Positions 12,767 through 24,252 of a DNA stretch of 64,000 nucleotides are shown here, piece by piece. This DNA is from Saccharum officinarum (Eukaryota; Streptophyta; Magnoliopsida; Poales; Poaceae): contig CM036158.1 in the NCBI GenBank assembly GCA_020631735.1, positions 82,595,914 through 82,659,913 on the forward strand. The letters are read 5' to 3'. The notes below the pieces were generated by a model, which ran no database searches, had not been told where the DNA came from, and worked only from the letters and a program-made list of their open reading frames with translations. Each line of letters begins with the position of its first letter. Position 1 is the stretch's first letter. Made by a program: the position numbers and the translations under genes.

Positions 12767-13545
12767 CACTACCACAAAACAGACCATCACTGCCGAATCT
12801 CAACCCATCATCACGGCCGGAAAACAAACTGGTAGTGGGCAAGTGACAGTGATGTGGTTTTTCTTTCTGCCGCAACCCAACCATCATCATTGCCAGAAAG
12901 CGAACCGGTAGGGGGCAAGTGGCAATGACGTTTTTCAGGATTCGAACTCGAGACCTCAAGCCCCTCAAGCGCACATACCAGCTGAGCTACGCGATACATG
13001 TGACTATATAGCTAATGCTATTCTTTCAACTACATATTTTTGAATCTTATATTGTACATTTGACACTCAAAACAATCTCAAATGAAAAGATTGTTTAACT
13101 GCAAAGTTGTAGATCTCGTTGAGTACTACAACTTTGATGTTGACTTTGTCTCCATTCGACATTAACATGTCAAATTTGATCCAAAACTTGTATTGAATAT
13201 TTGGACTTGTAAACCATCTCAAATTAAAGTTATCAGCTAGTTTTAGATCTCTTTTAAGTCCTAATTTTGATATCAAGTTTGTCTTAATCCGATCTCATAT
13301 GAAAAAGTTATGATTTTTTTACAAAACAACTATGACTGTCGGTTGAAGCCACGAACCGGCACTATCCTTGTTGGTTCGTGGCTTAAACCAACTGTGATAA
13401 TACCATGTCTATCACTGTTGGTTGAAGCCACAAACCGGTAGTGATAGTCGTCAGTTGAAGCCATGAACCGATAGCGATACTCTATCACTGCCGGTTCCAA
13501 AACAACTGGCAGTGATAATTTGTGATTGTCAGTTCTGTAGTAGTG
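12767..13545. mobile_element. 779-bp non-autonomous CACTA (En/Spm) element
   Basis: The ends are CACTACCACAAAACAGAC on the left and, on the - strand, CACTACTACAGAACTGAC on the right. The 3-bp target duplication is AAA on both sides (12764-12766 and 13546-13548). ATCACTGCCGG-type subterminal repeats lie inside both ends. There is no transposase, so it would depend on an autonomous relative. A tRNA-like segment sits at 12938-12989. Confidence 0.8.
12938..12989 (-). other. tRNA-like segment with A-box and B-box matches
   Basis: On the - strand TAGCTCAGCTGGT matches the tRNA A box and GAGTTCGAATCC matches the B box, at tRNA-like spacing. A D-stem GCTC/GTGC forms with one mismatch. The would-be anticodon stem CTTGA/TTGAG closes only a 5-base loop, and the T-stem pairs poorly. 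It is therefore a tRNA relic or SINE-type head rather than a working tRNA. It lies inside the CACTA element. Confidence 0.55.
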
Positions 13546-13548
13546 AAA

Positions 13549-14926
13549 GCGCTAGGTATTTAGTATATTTGACAAAACTTACCTATATCATAAATCATGA
13601 AATCTTTCAAAGTCAATTCGGCTAAAACCCCAAAACTGTCTTTACTTTTATCATACTGTTGCTTTCAGCACTGCTAGTTTCTATTTCATCTTGAAAAAGC
13701 GCATCGAGAAACTGTTTAGGTATTTTTCGAGTGGGTTTCACAGTTGTATTGATGCATTATATAGGTACAACTTGTGCTTGATTTTCCAGCTTCAATCGCT
13801 CAAATTGTTATTGGGTTGACCAATCAAAATATGCAAACGGTTTGGCAGTGCCTGTGACGACCTCTCGGATTGTGAGAAAGCACTATCCCTAAAAAATTGA
13901 TTATTTAATTTTGTCCTAAATCTAATTATTTAAAGTTTTTAGGGATATTTACATAGTATACCTATTTGAATTATTTAAATTATATTACCAAATAATTTTG
14001 ATTAGATTAGTCATAGGAATATGTACATGGTGTACCTATTTGGTGTTATAAGTGTTGATGTTCTCCTCTATAAATTTAAATAAACTTTAGAAAAGTTTGA
14101 CATAGAATAAAACTGAAATATCAACATTTTTAGGACAGATCGAGGAATTATTTTCCTACTGCTAATAGGCAGATAAGTAAGAAAATTGTATTGACAAAAT
14201 AAAACCGCAAATGCATGCAATATACATTCTGCTTTTGCGTGCGAATTATTACTCCCTGCTAATGTGAAGCAAACAAATCAAAGTGCAACCGTAATGTGAA
14301 ATAATGCCACGAGCTTCCTCCGTTTCCAAATTGTTAATCGTTTTATATTAGTATTGTAATTTGGAACTTGTATATTACGTATGCAAAAACGTTAACTTGA
14401 TTGATAAGAAGATTAAAAGATGAAGGAAACCGTTTAGCATGAAATGGAAAAGAAGAAATTCGTAACGAGAAGTGGATAAAAATATAGAGAAATGTTGCTC
14501 TGAAATCTGAGTGCTGTGCTAGCTGTGTTACTAAACAACGATGTAGTTGGTGAGTGTAGTAGTGCAAATCCACTAATATCATGGAACCAATCTAGCTGGT
14601 CAATTCATACTGTTCAATCAACGTATTGAGATTTAGCCTAAATTAGAACCCAGAATTGTTGCCTGCTATAGTCAATTCAACAAACAAAACAAGACCGTCA
14701 TATCATACTTCCTTTCTCTCGGTCATAGCTAGCATATCATCTTTATTATTTTGTCAATTGGAAAAAGAAGAGGAAGGTGAGAATATACGTGATCGGGAGA
14801 TGATACCGGAGGCCTGGGCATTCGCCATTTGCATCTTACCGCCCTGATCTGAGTGAACATCTAAGAGAGGCCGAAAGCAGTAGCTACGTACGTACCTTGT
14901 GCCAGTATAGTGGCGAAGAGACAATA
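13549..14926. other. Upstream region of the peroxidase gene
   Basis: This AT-rich stretch separates the CACTA element from the peroxidase start codon. I see no other gene. It should contain the peroxidase promoter and 5' leader, but no TATA box at convincing spacing can be singled out. A purine-rich run lies at about 14760-14780. Confidence 0.4.
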
Positions 14927-16956
14927 ATGGCCTCTCCTGGCTCTCCAGCATCGCGCATCAGTGCGGCGGCGCTAATGGCGATGCTGGCGGTCGCCGCTGG
15001 TGGCAGCGCACAGCTGAAGTACGGGTTCTACAAAGGCAAGTGCAACGGCAGCGACGTGGAGGCAGTGGTCCAGGGCATAGTGAAGGCCCACTTCGCGCGC
15101 GAGAACCCCATCGTCGCCTATCTCCTCCGCATGCAGTTCCACGACCACGAGTGCGCCGTCAATGTACGTATGTAAAGACCATGCACGTGCGTGTTCACAA
15201 GGAGTACGTGTACTTACGGCGGTTAACGTATGCTCCCAACTGCAACCGGTTACGATGGCAGGGGTGCGATGGTGGTCTGCTGATCGACGGCCCCGGCACG
15301 GAGAAGACGGCGGCACCCAACCTGAGCGTCAAAGGCTACGATCTCATCGCAGCCATCAAAACGGTGCTGGAGGGGATGTGCCCCGGCGTGGTGTCCTTCT
15401 CCGACATCCAGATCCTCGCCACCAGGGACGCGGTCGCGCTGACCGGGGGGCCGGCGTACGCGGTGCGCACGGGGCGCAGGGACCGCCGGCAGTCTCGAGC
15501 CTCCGACGTCAGGCTCCCGGCGCCGGACTACACGGCGGCGCAGGCGGTCGCCTACTACGCCAGGCTGGGGATGAACGCGTTCGAAACGGTGGCGCTGCTG
15601 GGCGCGCACACCGTGGGCACCACGCGCTGCAGCGCCATCAAGAGCAGCAGGCTGTACGGGTACGGCGGCAAACACGGCGCGACCGACCCAGACATGGACC
15701 CGGCCCCCGCGTCCGTGTACAAGAAGTGGGTGTGTCCGAACGTGTCCTCGTCGGACGGCAACGCCGTGTTCTTGGACGACCAGTGGAGCGCGCTCAAGGT
15801 GGACAACCACTACTACAGGAACCTGCAGCTCCGCCACGGCCAGGCCCGGCCCTGGGGGTGCGATATGTGCCTCCGTTCAGGGCCCACGAGGCCAAGGGGC
15901 CCAACCCAAAATATGCAAGTAGGCATAGGCCCTACCTCCCCGCTACCGGAACCTCCTTCCTCGCGTGCTACCAGAGCTGTAGATGAGAGCCGAGAGGCCG
16001 TACTCCGAGCTAAACTTCAGTGCCGCCTGCGCTGTGCTGTGTCTATACGTGAACTGAGACGAAAAGGAGCAGCTAGCAACAATAGATAAGAAGGGCGGGT
16101 TCCAGTTGAAAATTACTAGAGAGAAAGAAAAATAGAAAAGAACTAGATTGATTTAGAAATAGTTCAGGGTTCCTAATACAAAGTGCATGTTAGCTTTTCT
16201 TCTTCCCTCGTAAAATGATCAAAACGGCTGAAACTTCAAAATTGTGTAATAAATTCTAGAAAACCTAAATATGGTGAAATAAATTTTAGTAGCATTGAAT
16301 TAACTATAACTACACAGTAGAAGTGGTAAAATCACATGTTGCATACTTTATGTTTTCTAGATAAATACATTTAGCAAAACCATAGTCTATTTTTGTACGG
16401 AGTTCTTGTTCGCAATAAATCCCAAAAAACAATCTCAAGTTAATTGTGTCAATTCCACACTAGGGTAAAAGCTTTACACCTATCAAGGCTTATATGAAAA
16501 TGCAGAAAATAAAATAATGTTTCTGTTGATTTGTTTTTATAGAGAGTATAACTAAATAAAAAATGATAAAGTTGATATAATAGTATTAGTGATTATTCAA
16601 TTCAATGATCATGCATATTAGAAAAGCTTCTTTCATCCAGAAAAAAAAAGTATACGTACGTCAATTTGCCTTCGAGTTCCGTCGCGTCGAAGCTTTCCGC
16701 CAATCTCCGGTCTTCTGCGTTCGCGACTCCGCGGTATTACCCATCTTCCAGTCGGACCGGGCCTGGCCACGGCGTGCTCTCCGTCGATCAGAACCTCTAC
16801 AGCGACGGCTCTACGCGCTGGATCGTCGACCAGCTCGCCAGCAACGCTGCCCTCTTCCAGTCGGAGTTCGCCAAGGTTCTCGTTAAGCTCAGCGAGGTCA
16901 ACGTGCTCACCGGCGTGCAGGGAGAGATTCGAAAGGTCTACAGCAGGTTCAACTGA
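14927..16956 (+). pseudogene. Class III secretory peroxidase, interrupted by a hAT element
   Basis: Segments are exon 1 (14927-15163), a 98-bp GT-AG intron, exon 2 (15262-15840), a hAT insertion plus target duplication (15841-16773), and the last segment (16774-16956). Without the insertion the frame is continuous and gives 332 residues, normal for the family. Class III peroxidases oxidise phenolics with H2O2 in the apoplast. Visible are a signal peptide (about 1-28), distal Arg68 and His72, Glu93 and Asn99 of the distal network, and proximal haem His195 in GAHTVG. Two oddities: the distal motif reads FHDHECAVNGCD, two residues longer than usual, and the Cys pair normally joining C97 to C301 is Phe125 and Tyr328. 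As it stands, translation would run into the hAT and stop at 16087-16089, losing the last 60 residues. Confidence 0.85.
15841..16765. mobile_element. 925-bp non-autonomous hAT element inside the peroxidase exon
   Basis: The ends are CAGGCCCGGCCC on the left and CAGGCCCGGTCC on the right when read inward, 11 of 12 identical. The element is flanked by the perfect 8-bp target duplication GCCACGGC (15833-15840 and 16766-16773). Eight-base duplications and CAGG termini are diagnostic of hAT. No transposase is encoded. Deleting the element and one duplication copy restores the peroxidase frame exactly, which confirms both boundaries. Confidence 0.93.
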
Positions 16957-17775
16957 CCTGACCACCTCATCATCTGTCGGCTCTTCTTCTCTGTTTATTA
17001 ATTAGTTTCATTAATTTCCTCTTGCTTTCATGATCCGAAATGCTTGCTGCTGCTTCTTGGTATTTGCCTCCTTTTGGTTTGATTAACTTTGTCTAATTTT
17101 CATTTCATTCCTTCTTTTAAAATACCACCAGTTTTTGCAATAATATACATACGCACACGATGGACGAATTTACCATTTGAATAACCAAGCTCTTCTGAGC
17201 AATAATGAAAAAACTGTTTGTTTTCTTGATTACCTGATCACTGATGTCGGAGGTTCCGAACAGTGACTATTTTTTGTGACTATTTTTTCTTCCTTATATA
17301 CTCCGTATATCATACATGGTAGCCCATGGTATTGGACAGGCACTGAATAATCTGGTTGAGCAATGGGGACAACAAACATTAAAAAGAACACAAAAATTTC
17401 AAACCAATCGAATGAGACATGGTAAGCATTAGCATAATAAAAATATAAAACCTGCAGTCCCTAGTTGAAATATTTACGACAATGCTTGAAGAATGTTCAG
17501 AAGCACAAACACCAGATGAGCAATATAAGCATTTCATCTTTCAAGTTCGGTTCACACACTTTCGTATCCAAATCTGAGCACTTTTATGAGAGTGCTGTAA
17601 AGAAATGGGGCATTAACATAATTCCAGTTTATTGCGACCAAAATTCATTCGTAACTAACACTCATCTAGAAGCTGAATTCACGAACATTCAAATGACATA
17701 CAACAAAGTAGGGGGCAAGATAAGTCCATGAAGTTGGAGCATGGGCAGGTAAGTCTCTGATTTTCATAGTAAAAT
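16957..17775. other. Convergent intergenic region between peroxidase and CPN10
   Basis: These 819 bp separate the two stop codons of converging genes, so they should hold both 3' UTRs. An 88-codon + strand frame at 17465-17731 has no recognisable motif and lies antisense to the expected CPN10 3' UTR. I do not call it a gene. Confidence 0.5.
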
Positions 17776-20057
17776 TCATTCAACTACAGCTAACAGATCT
17801 GACTCCCGGCAGAAGCAGTGCTTCTCATCGGTACCAAGGTCCACCTACAACACAATGGGCTAAGTCAGATAAGTTGAATCAGAAAATGTAGGGCTCAGAA
17901 CAAGGCCACAAAATTTTTTTAGTAAAGCAGAAATCAGCCAGTTTACCTCGTAAGCATTGATGTCTGAGAAGAGAACCTGCAAGTGCAAACCAGGTTAGAG
18001 TATTCTTCATGACGAGCATTGTACTTCTGTAAAAGTACATATGATAAACTATGCAAACTGTAAGAATTGACACAATAACAATATCCACTGCAGGGCAAAA
18101 TAGACAAAGACAGAACCAATAAAGCATGTCTATTTTCAGAGTTTGCAGTAGGCAGATTTCAGTAGCAGACAATGCCATAATGGTTGCAGCTTGCAAGTTA
18201 GCACAATGTATTTGTTTCAAAAACATAACCACTCTTCAATCTACTCAAGTAAACATAGCCCATTCATTTACACAATTACAGTACAGTTTATATGTCCAAA
18301 GATTCACTTAGTTCCTTCATCCAAGATAAGCAATAAAATACTCCCTCCATTTCAAATTATAAGACGTTTTGGATTTTCTAGATCCATTGATTTTACTATG
18401 TATCTAGACATAAGTGTATATCTAGGTACATAGCAAAATCTATGTATCTAGAAATGTCAAAACGTCTTATAATTTGGAATTGAGGGAGTAAGATTACAAA
18501 AGACAAGAAGCCACAAAGCACAATGTGCCATCATATGACAGATTGTTCTCTAAAGTATAAATACACTTCACATGCAAAGCACAAAATGGTTCTCGTTGGC
18601 ACAAGTGAGTGTTTGGTCATGCATCAATAAGAGTTATGTCAGAAAATGCTGCTTACCTTCTTCCCAGCCTCAACTTCACTAACATCAGCACCAACCGATA
18701 GAATCTAGCATGAATGATACAATATTGTGGGACTATATCCTGCTGAAATTAACAATTACAGAAACAGAGAGTAGTGCCTTTAAGATCTCACCTCACCCAT
18801 CAGATATCTCTCAAACTTAACAGCAGATTTCGGTAGCAATACACCACCAGCAGATTTCTGCATGAATAAAAAGTTTTGTCAGAACAATCAACTATATAAA
18901 AGTATCAACTTCTAAAAAACTTCATCAGTGACATGTGTACTCCTGGAATACAGTTTCACAGAAAAGGAAGCATGCAACAGTTGCTTCTAAACTTTTTAAA
19001 TGACAGGTCCCTGCTAACATGTCAAACTAACCACACTTAATCATAGGAGTACTGCAATATCTCTATGTGGTGCAGTAAAACAGAATACTGCAATTGTAGT
19101 TGGGGGAAATGCACGTGTGTTAGCTTCAGTAAATCAATTATACTATTTCTTAAATAAACTCAGACTTCCCTAAGACATTTCAAAACCAAAGTGACGGGAG
19201 TTGCTCTCAAAGCAGAGTAATTAGCACGCTTAGGGTATAAGTTTACCTTGCTTAGGTTTGTTTGAACATACCCATTCCCTCCCAACACATGTGGATTGGA
19301 GAGGGAAATGAAGTAATTTCCCCCTCAACGCCTCCCAATCCAGTCCAAATCACATGGGGAGGGTTTATTTATCCAATAAGCCCCACTTGAGTTCTGTTAA
19401 GCCACCTTTGTACTTAATTCACGTGTCTCGTCAAGTTCAACAATAGTTGAGAAGTGGGGAAAGACTATACTACTCTGTCAATCGCAACTTTTAATGGAAA
19501 TTCCTAAAGCTTAAATTAGAAAGCCTGACCTTTTTTAATCAGAGACTTCCTGCATTTTTTGATATACAATGGTTCATACACTGAGTGTTTTACATGGAGC
19601 GTTCACTTTGCAAATTGAAATAAGCACATTTAAGGATTTACTCCACTTGAAGTGTTGGAGTGAGAGCAGCAAACCAACAATTAGCAACGAATAAATCTAA
19701 ATAAAACAAAATAGCAGCACAATATAGAGACACTATTGATAGCGGAGAGACCTCAGGGATCTGCTGGAGACGGACGAGCACCCGGTCGTTCTGCGGCGCC
19801 ACCTGCCCCCCAAAAACACAAGCACCACACTGTTAGACTTTAGACCACGAATTCAACCCGAAAGACCTTGAAGACTCGAAACCAGAGCGTATGATCACAG
19901 AAGCGAGCCCACACACCTTGGCAGGGTCGTACTTAAGCGCAGCCACGCGCAGTCCGGCCCGGCGGATGGGGGCGGCGCCCAGGGGCCTGCGGCTGCTGCC
20001 GCTGCCGGCTAGGAGGAAGGGCGAGGCAGACACGGCGGCGAGGAGCGAGGGCGCCAT
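17776..20057 (-). CDS. CPN10: Chloroplast 10-kDa co-chaperonin (GroES/CPN10 family), six exons
   Basis: Exons on the - strand are 20057-19917, 19802-19752, 18857-18792, 18704-18657, 17976-17947 and 17844-17776, all with GT-AG introns. They give 134 residues. GroES-family co-chaperonins cap Cpn60 and help fold stromal proteins. Residues 1 to about 39 are Ser/Ala/Arg-rich and acid-free, like a transit peptide. The GroES fold starts with PQNDRVLVRL (50-59). The mobile loop that contacts Cpn60 is KSAGGVLLPK (65-74), followed by GEILSVGADV and GKKVLFSDINAYE. The protein ends CFCRESDLLAVVE. A single GroES domain distinguishes it from two-domain CPN20. All exon lengths are multiples of three, so every intron is phase 0. 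A Stowaway MITE sits in intron 4, and a heat shock element lies 28 bp upstream of the ATG. Confidence 0.93.
18341..18488. mobile_element. Stowaway MITE (148 bp) in CPN10 intron 4
   Basis: The termini are CTCCCTCCATTTCAAATTAT and, read inward from the right, CTCCCTCAATTCCAAATTAT. The element is flanked by TA on both sides (18339-18340 and 18489-18490), the Tc1/mariner-type target duplication. Most of it forms one hairpin. It sits between exons 4 and 5 of CPN10, away from the splice sites. Confidence 0.9.
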
Positions 20058-20084
20058 TGCAGTGAAGACAGGGAAGGGGGCGTG

Positions 20085-20097
20085 GAAACTTCCAGAA
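20085..20097. promoter_or_regulatory. Perfect three-unit heat shock element upstream of CPN10
   Basis: The + strand reads GAAACTTCCAGAA, which is GAA-nn-TTC-nn-GAA with no mismatch, the binding site of a heat shock factor trimer. It starts 28 bp upstream of the CPN10 start codon, so it is in the proximal promoter or the 5' leader. Cpn10 and Cpn60 genes are commonly heat-responsive, which fits. Confidence 0.6.
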
Positions 20098-20423
20098 GGA
20101 CCAAGGTTTCTTCCCTGGGGGATGGTTGGTTGCGTCGCGTCGCCGTCGCGTCGTCGCTCGGGCGTCGTGTGCCTTCCCTTATCTGCTTTTGCACGAGGAT
20201 GGATTCCTTCTCGATACTTCCATAGTTTCTTTTTGGGCCCTTATCTTGAAATGGGCTGCAATCTTAAGGATGTGCAGGGGGCTTAGCTTCCCCATCGATT
20301 TCGTTTGGTTCGGCCCGACATTAAGGTTGGAGCTGGCCTGCTGGAATAATGGGCCTGTTGTGATGTCTGATGGTGCTCCGTAGAACAATTGGCATGGAAC
20401 AATGCGAGTTTTCTTTTATACTA

Positions 20424-20664
20424 CTCCCTCCATGTCACAAAAGAGTGTCACGAGGTCAAATATTTTTTACTTTGATGAAATATATACAATAATAAAACTA
20501 TTAACATTTATGGTACATGATAGATATTATTAGATTAATCATTAATTTTTTATAATAAACTTATATAGAGATACAAATGTTGTTGTTTCTATAAATCTAG
20601 TTAAATTTAAGAAAGTTTAACCTACATGAAATCTAAAGCTATACTCTTTTAGGGACGAAGGGAG
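20424..20664. mobile_element. Stowaway-like MITE (241 bp)
   Basis: The left end is CTCCCTCCATGTCAC and the right end read inward is CTCCCTTCGTCCC. TA precedes the left end but TG follows the right, so one target copy may have mutated. The interior is AT-rich with no coding sequence. It lies upstream of CPN10. Confidence 0.65.
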
Positions 20665-20789
20665 TGCCCCATATTCTCCATATGGAATGTTACTACCGCA
20701 TGGCCATGCAGGATATCCCAGTCTGCCTCCATGTCTAGATTAGGATATGTGTTTAACAAAAAAATGTTGGTGCTGTATTTGAAGAAGTT

Positions 20790-21050
20790 AGTCCAAATGT
20801 TGCCTAGAATTTTTTTTATGAAAAGACCTAAACAGTAGTTCAAAAAACTGCCAATAATTTTGAAGAAAGACTTCAACAACTATGGAGAGTGTTGTCTGAC
20901 AATTTTCAAGAAAAAAGTAGTGGTTCAAATGTTACCCAATAATTTTGAAGAAAAGACCTTCACAGTAGTTGAAAAGGTTGCCTAGCAGTTTGAATGAGAT
21001 GTTGCCTAACTTTTTCTAACGAATGATCTAACAACTGTCGAGAACTTTCT
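20790..21050. repeat. Degenerate tandem repeat of 45-60 bp units
   Basis: Five or six decayed units carry a common order of motifs: GTTGCCTA or GTTACCCA, then AATTTTGAAGAAAAGACC, then ACAGTAGTTG. Good matches start near 20796, 20846, 20930 and 20980. No function is apparent. Confidence 0.5.
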
Positions 21051-21996
<946 letters not shown>

Positions 21997-22087
21997 CAAG
22001 TAAGCGACCAGCCCTAGCTACCTTACACCCACATGAATACCCCCTTACCATTCCATGGGGCTGAGAAATAGGGAGCCCTCTCGATTG

Positions 22088-22333
22088 AGGCAGTGTTTAG
22101 TTCCTTCAAAATTCCAAAAATTTTACAAGATTCTTCGTCACATCAAATTTTTGGACGCATGCATGGAGCATTAAATGTAGGTAAAAAAATAACTAATTGT
22201 ACAGTTTGTCTGTAAATGTCGAGACGAATCTTTTGAGCCTAGTTAGTCTATAATTGAATAAATTTTACCAAATAACAACGAAAAGTACTACAGAAACTTT
22301 ACACATACTTTACAACCATCTAAACACACCCTG
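22088..22333. mobile_element. Small MITE (GTGTTTAG-type termini), boundaries approximate
   Basis: The left end GGCAGTGTTTAGTTCC pairs roughly with the right end read inward, CAGGGTGTGTTTAGATGG. Between them is AT-rich sequence with GTCGAGACGAATCTTTTGAG, a motif familiar from grass MITEs. I could not fix a clean target duplication, so superfamily (PIF/Harbinger or hAT) is open. Confidence 0.5.
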
Positions 22334-23100
22334 TAACCTTATATCTCCGTCACTGATCCTTATCTAAAGATGCTACGGTAGTTTCCATCGGCCGGTGGTA
22401 CGGTGGTGTAGGCAGTCGCGCAGCTATGCGTCTGCAGCAGGGGCCAGGGGGCGGGGCGGACGACGGGGCGCTGCGTGCATTGATGCACGTAGATCCACGG
22501 TGTCTGCCTGCACGGATCACGTAGACGCTCGCTAGCTGTAAACACATGCTGCCGCTCTTGCGCACGCACCGTACCAGCCGGCCGGTCCTAGCTTATTTCT
22601 GCCACGCATTGATGCACCGCTTGGCTTGCTCTACTGTATGCGCTACGTACGGCACTTCTCAGCTGGGAGAGGCCCACCCCAAAAGACTTGCTTGGCCAGG
22701 CCCTACTCTACTCCGTTCGTACGCTAACATTCAAGCCAGATCTGGTACGTAGTATAGAGTCATTCAGCAGTGCAATATACAGTAGTATTACTGCTACGCT
22801 GTAACCTAAGTGCATACAATTGGTGTCTTGCAACTAGACGAAGACGCATAGTTACCGAAAGAGATGGAGCAAAATAAAATAAAAAATAAAATAAAACGTC
22901 TCTCTGTTTGGAGGTTGTCACTGCCATAGTACCATGGCCTGTGGTATACTACATCCCACCCCAATACCATGCAACATAGTAGTAGTCACCAGCTGTTGTA
23001 TAGTTATAAAGATGCACGTCGCTGTCACGACTCACGAATTAGCACGTGCAGTGTCCTCCACGCAGGTGCGTGCATGACTTGGCATGGGCCATGGAGTCAT
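22334..23100. other. Intergenic, no recognisable gene
   Basis: The sequence is mixed in composition with small overlapping frames on both strands (for example 22350-22565 and 22546-22752) that match nothing I know. An AAAATAAAATAAAAAATAA run lies near 22871. Nothing functional is supported. Confidence 0.4.
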
Positions 23101-23117
23101 CACTACTGGAATCCGGT

Positions 23118-23612
23118 TCTTTGCCGAGTGTCGGTCATTTTGCACTCGGCAAAGGCTTTGTCGAGTGCCGTACTCGGCAAAGAGTCCTCGGTAAAATTTT
23201 GATTGGCAAATGTGTCTTTATCGAGTGTTTTTTATCGGGCACTCGGCAAAAGCTTTGCCGAGTGCCAAGCTGCCTAGCACTCGGCAAAGAAAAGTAGTCG
23301 CCATGGCGCCGGCTCCAGTGACGGCGGCTTTGCCGAGTGCCAGCCTGGCCAACACTCGGCAAATTTTTTTTAATTTTTTTTTAAAAAATTCTTTGCCGAG
23401 TGCCGCCGTGCTTGGCACTCGACAAAGAAATTAATTTTTTTAAAAAAAAATTCTTTGCCGAGTGCCGCCGTGCCTGGCACTCGGCAAAGAAATTATTTTT
23501 AAAAAAATAAATTCTTTGCCGAGTGCCGCCGTGCCTGACACTCGGCAAAGAAATTATTTTTAAAAAAAATTCTTTGCCGAGTGCCGCCGTGCCTGGCACT
23601 CGGCAAATAAAT
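23118..23612. repeat. Left subterminal TTTGCCGAGTGCC array of the CACTA element
   Basis: More than a dozen copies of TTTGCCGAGTGCC or its complement form palindromic pairs, with A/T runs between them. The last four modules (TTCTTTGCCGAGTGCCGCCG, then CACTCGGCAAA, then a T/A run) are near-identical and spaced about 57-60 bp apart. In CACTA elements such arrays bind the transposase. Confidence 0.9.
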
Positions 23613-24252
23613 TATTTTTTTAAAAAAAAATCTATTATTTTTTCAAAAAGAATCTCTGCTATCTATCATAGCCCGCCTCCTGCATACATCAGGATGGGTG
23701 CTGGCCGCTAATCATAGTAAAATGCTCAGGTCATTCTTGGTCTCTTAGTATAATAAGAGGATTATGAGGCAATGTAGTGCAAAAAGTCCATAGTGTCACT
23801 CCATATCTCATCATAACAGGTCACATCTTCATATGAGTTCATGATCATTGCAATCCTATTATATTCTACCAACTGGTGCACATACAGTTAATCTGAAGCT
23901 CTGGACTTCAAGCTGAAGATATGTATCATCTCTACCAGAGGCAAGATAGGTGCACTCCACACAAAAATACCCTTCAAGTAGTCTGATAAAATGGTAAGAA
24001 TCTTTCCATGTCAATACAACGATTAATAGAACATAATGCTCCTATACTGTGTACATAACAAAAGATCATATATGAATAGGTGCACAAGAGTACAGGTTTT
24101 ATAATGAGCAATTACAGATGGGGCTCCATCCCAGACTGTATCAGAAATTGAAGTATCAATTTTAAAGACCAAAAGATTCCTAAAAACGAAAATAAAGGCA
24201 AAATCAAAGAGCAATTGCAGTATCGTTAGAAAAGAATTGTCTTCTCACTCAC

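Noticed and set aside
12938..12989. A functional tRNA gene
   Set aside because: The anticodon loop is only five bases and the T-stem is mismatched, so only a tRNA-like relic is supported.
15040..16089. 349-codon frame covering part of the peroxidase
   Set aside because: It begins in the wrong frame in exon 1, reads through the intron and then follows exon 2 into the hAT element. The spliced model explains the coding signal.
17465..17731. 88-codon + strand frame near the 3' end of CPN10
   Set aside because: It has no motif and lies antisense to the expected CPN10 3' UTR; there is no supporting splice or codon signal.
23118..23612. Regularly spaced palindromic repeats that could suggest a CRISPR-like array
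   Set aside because: They are CACTA subterminal repeats bounded by a CACTA terminus in plant nuclear DNA; the spacers are A/T runs, not unique sequences.
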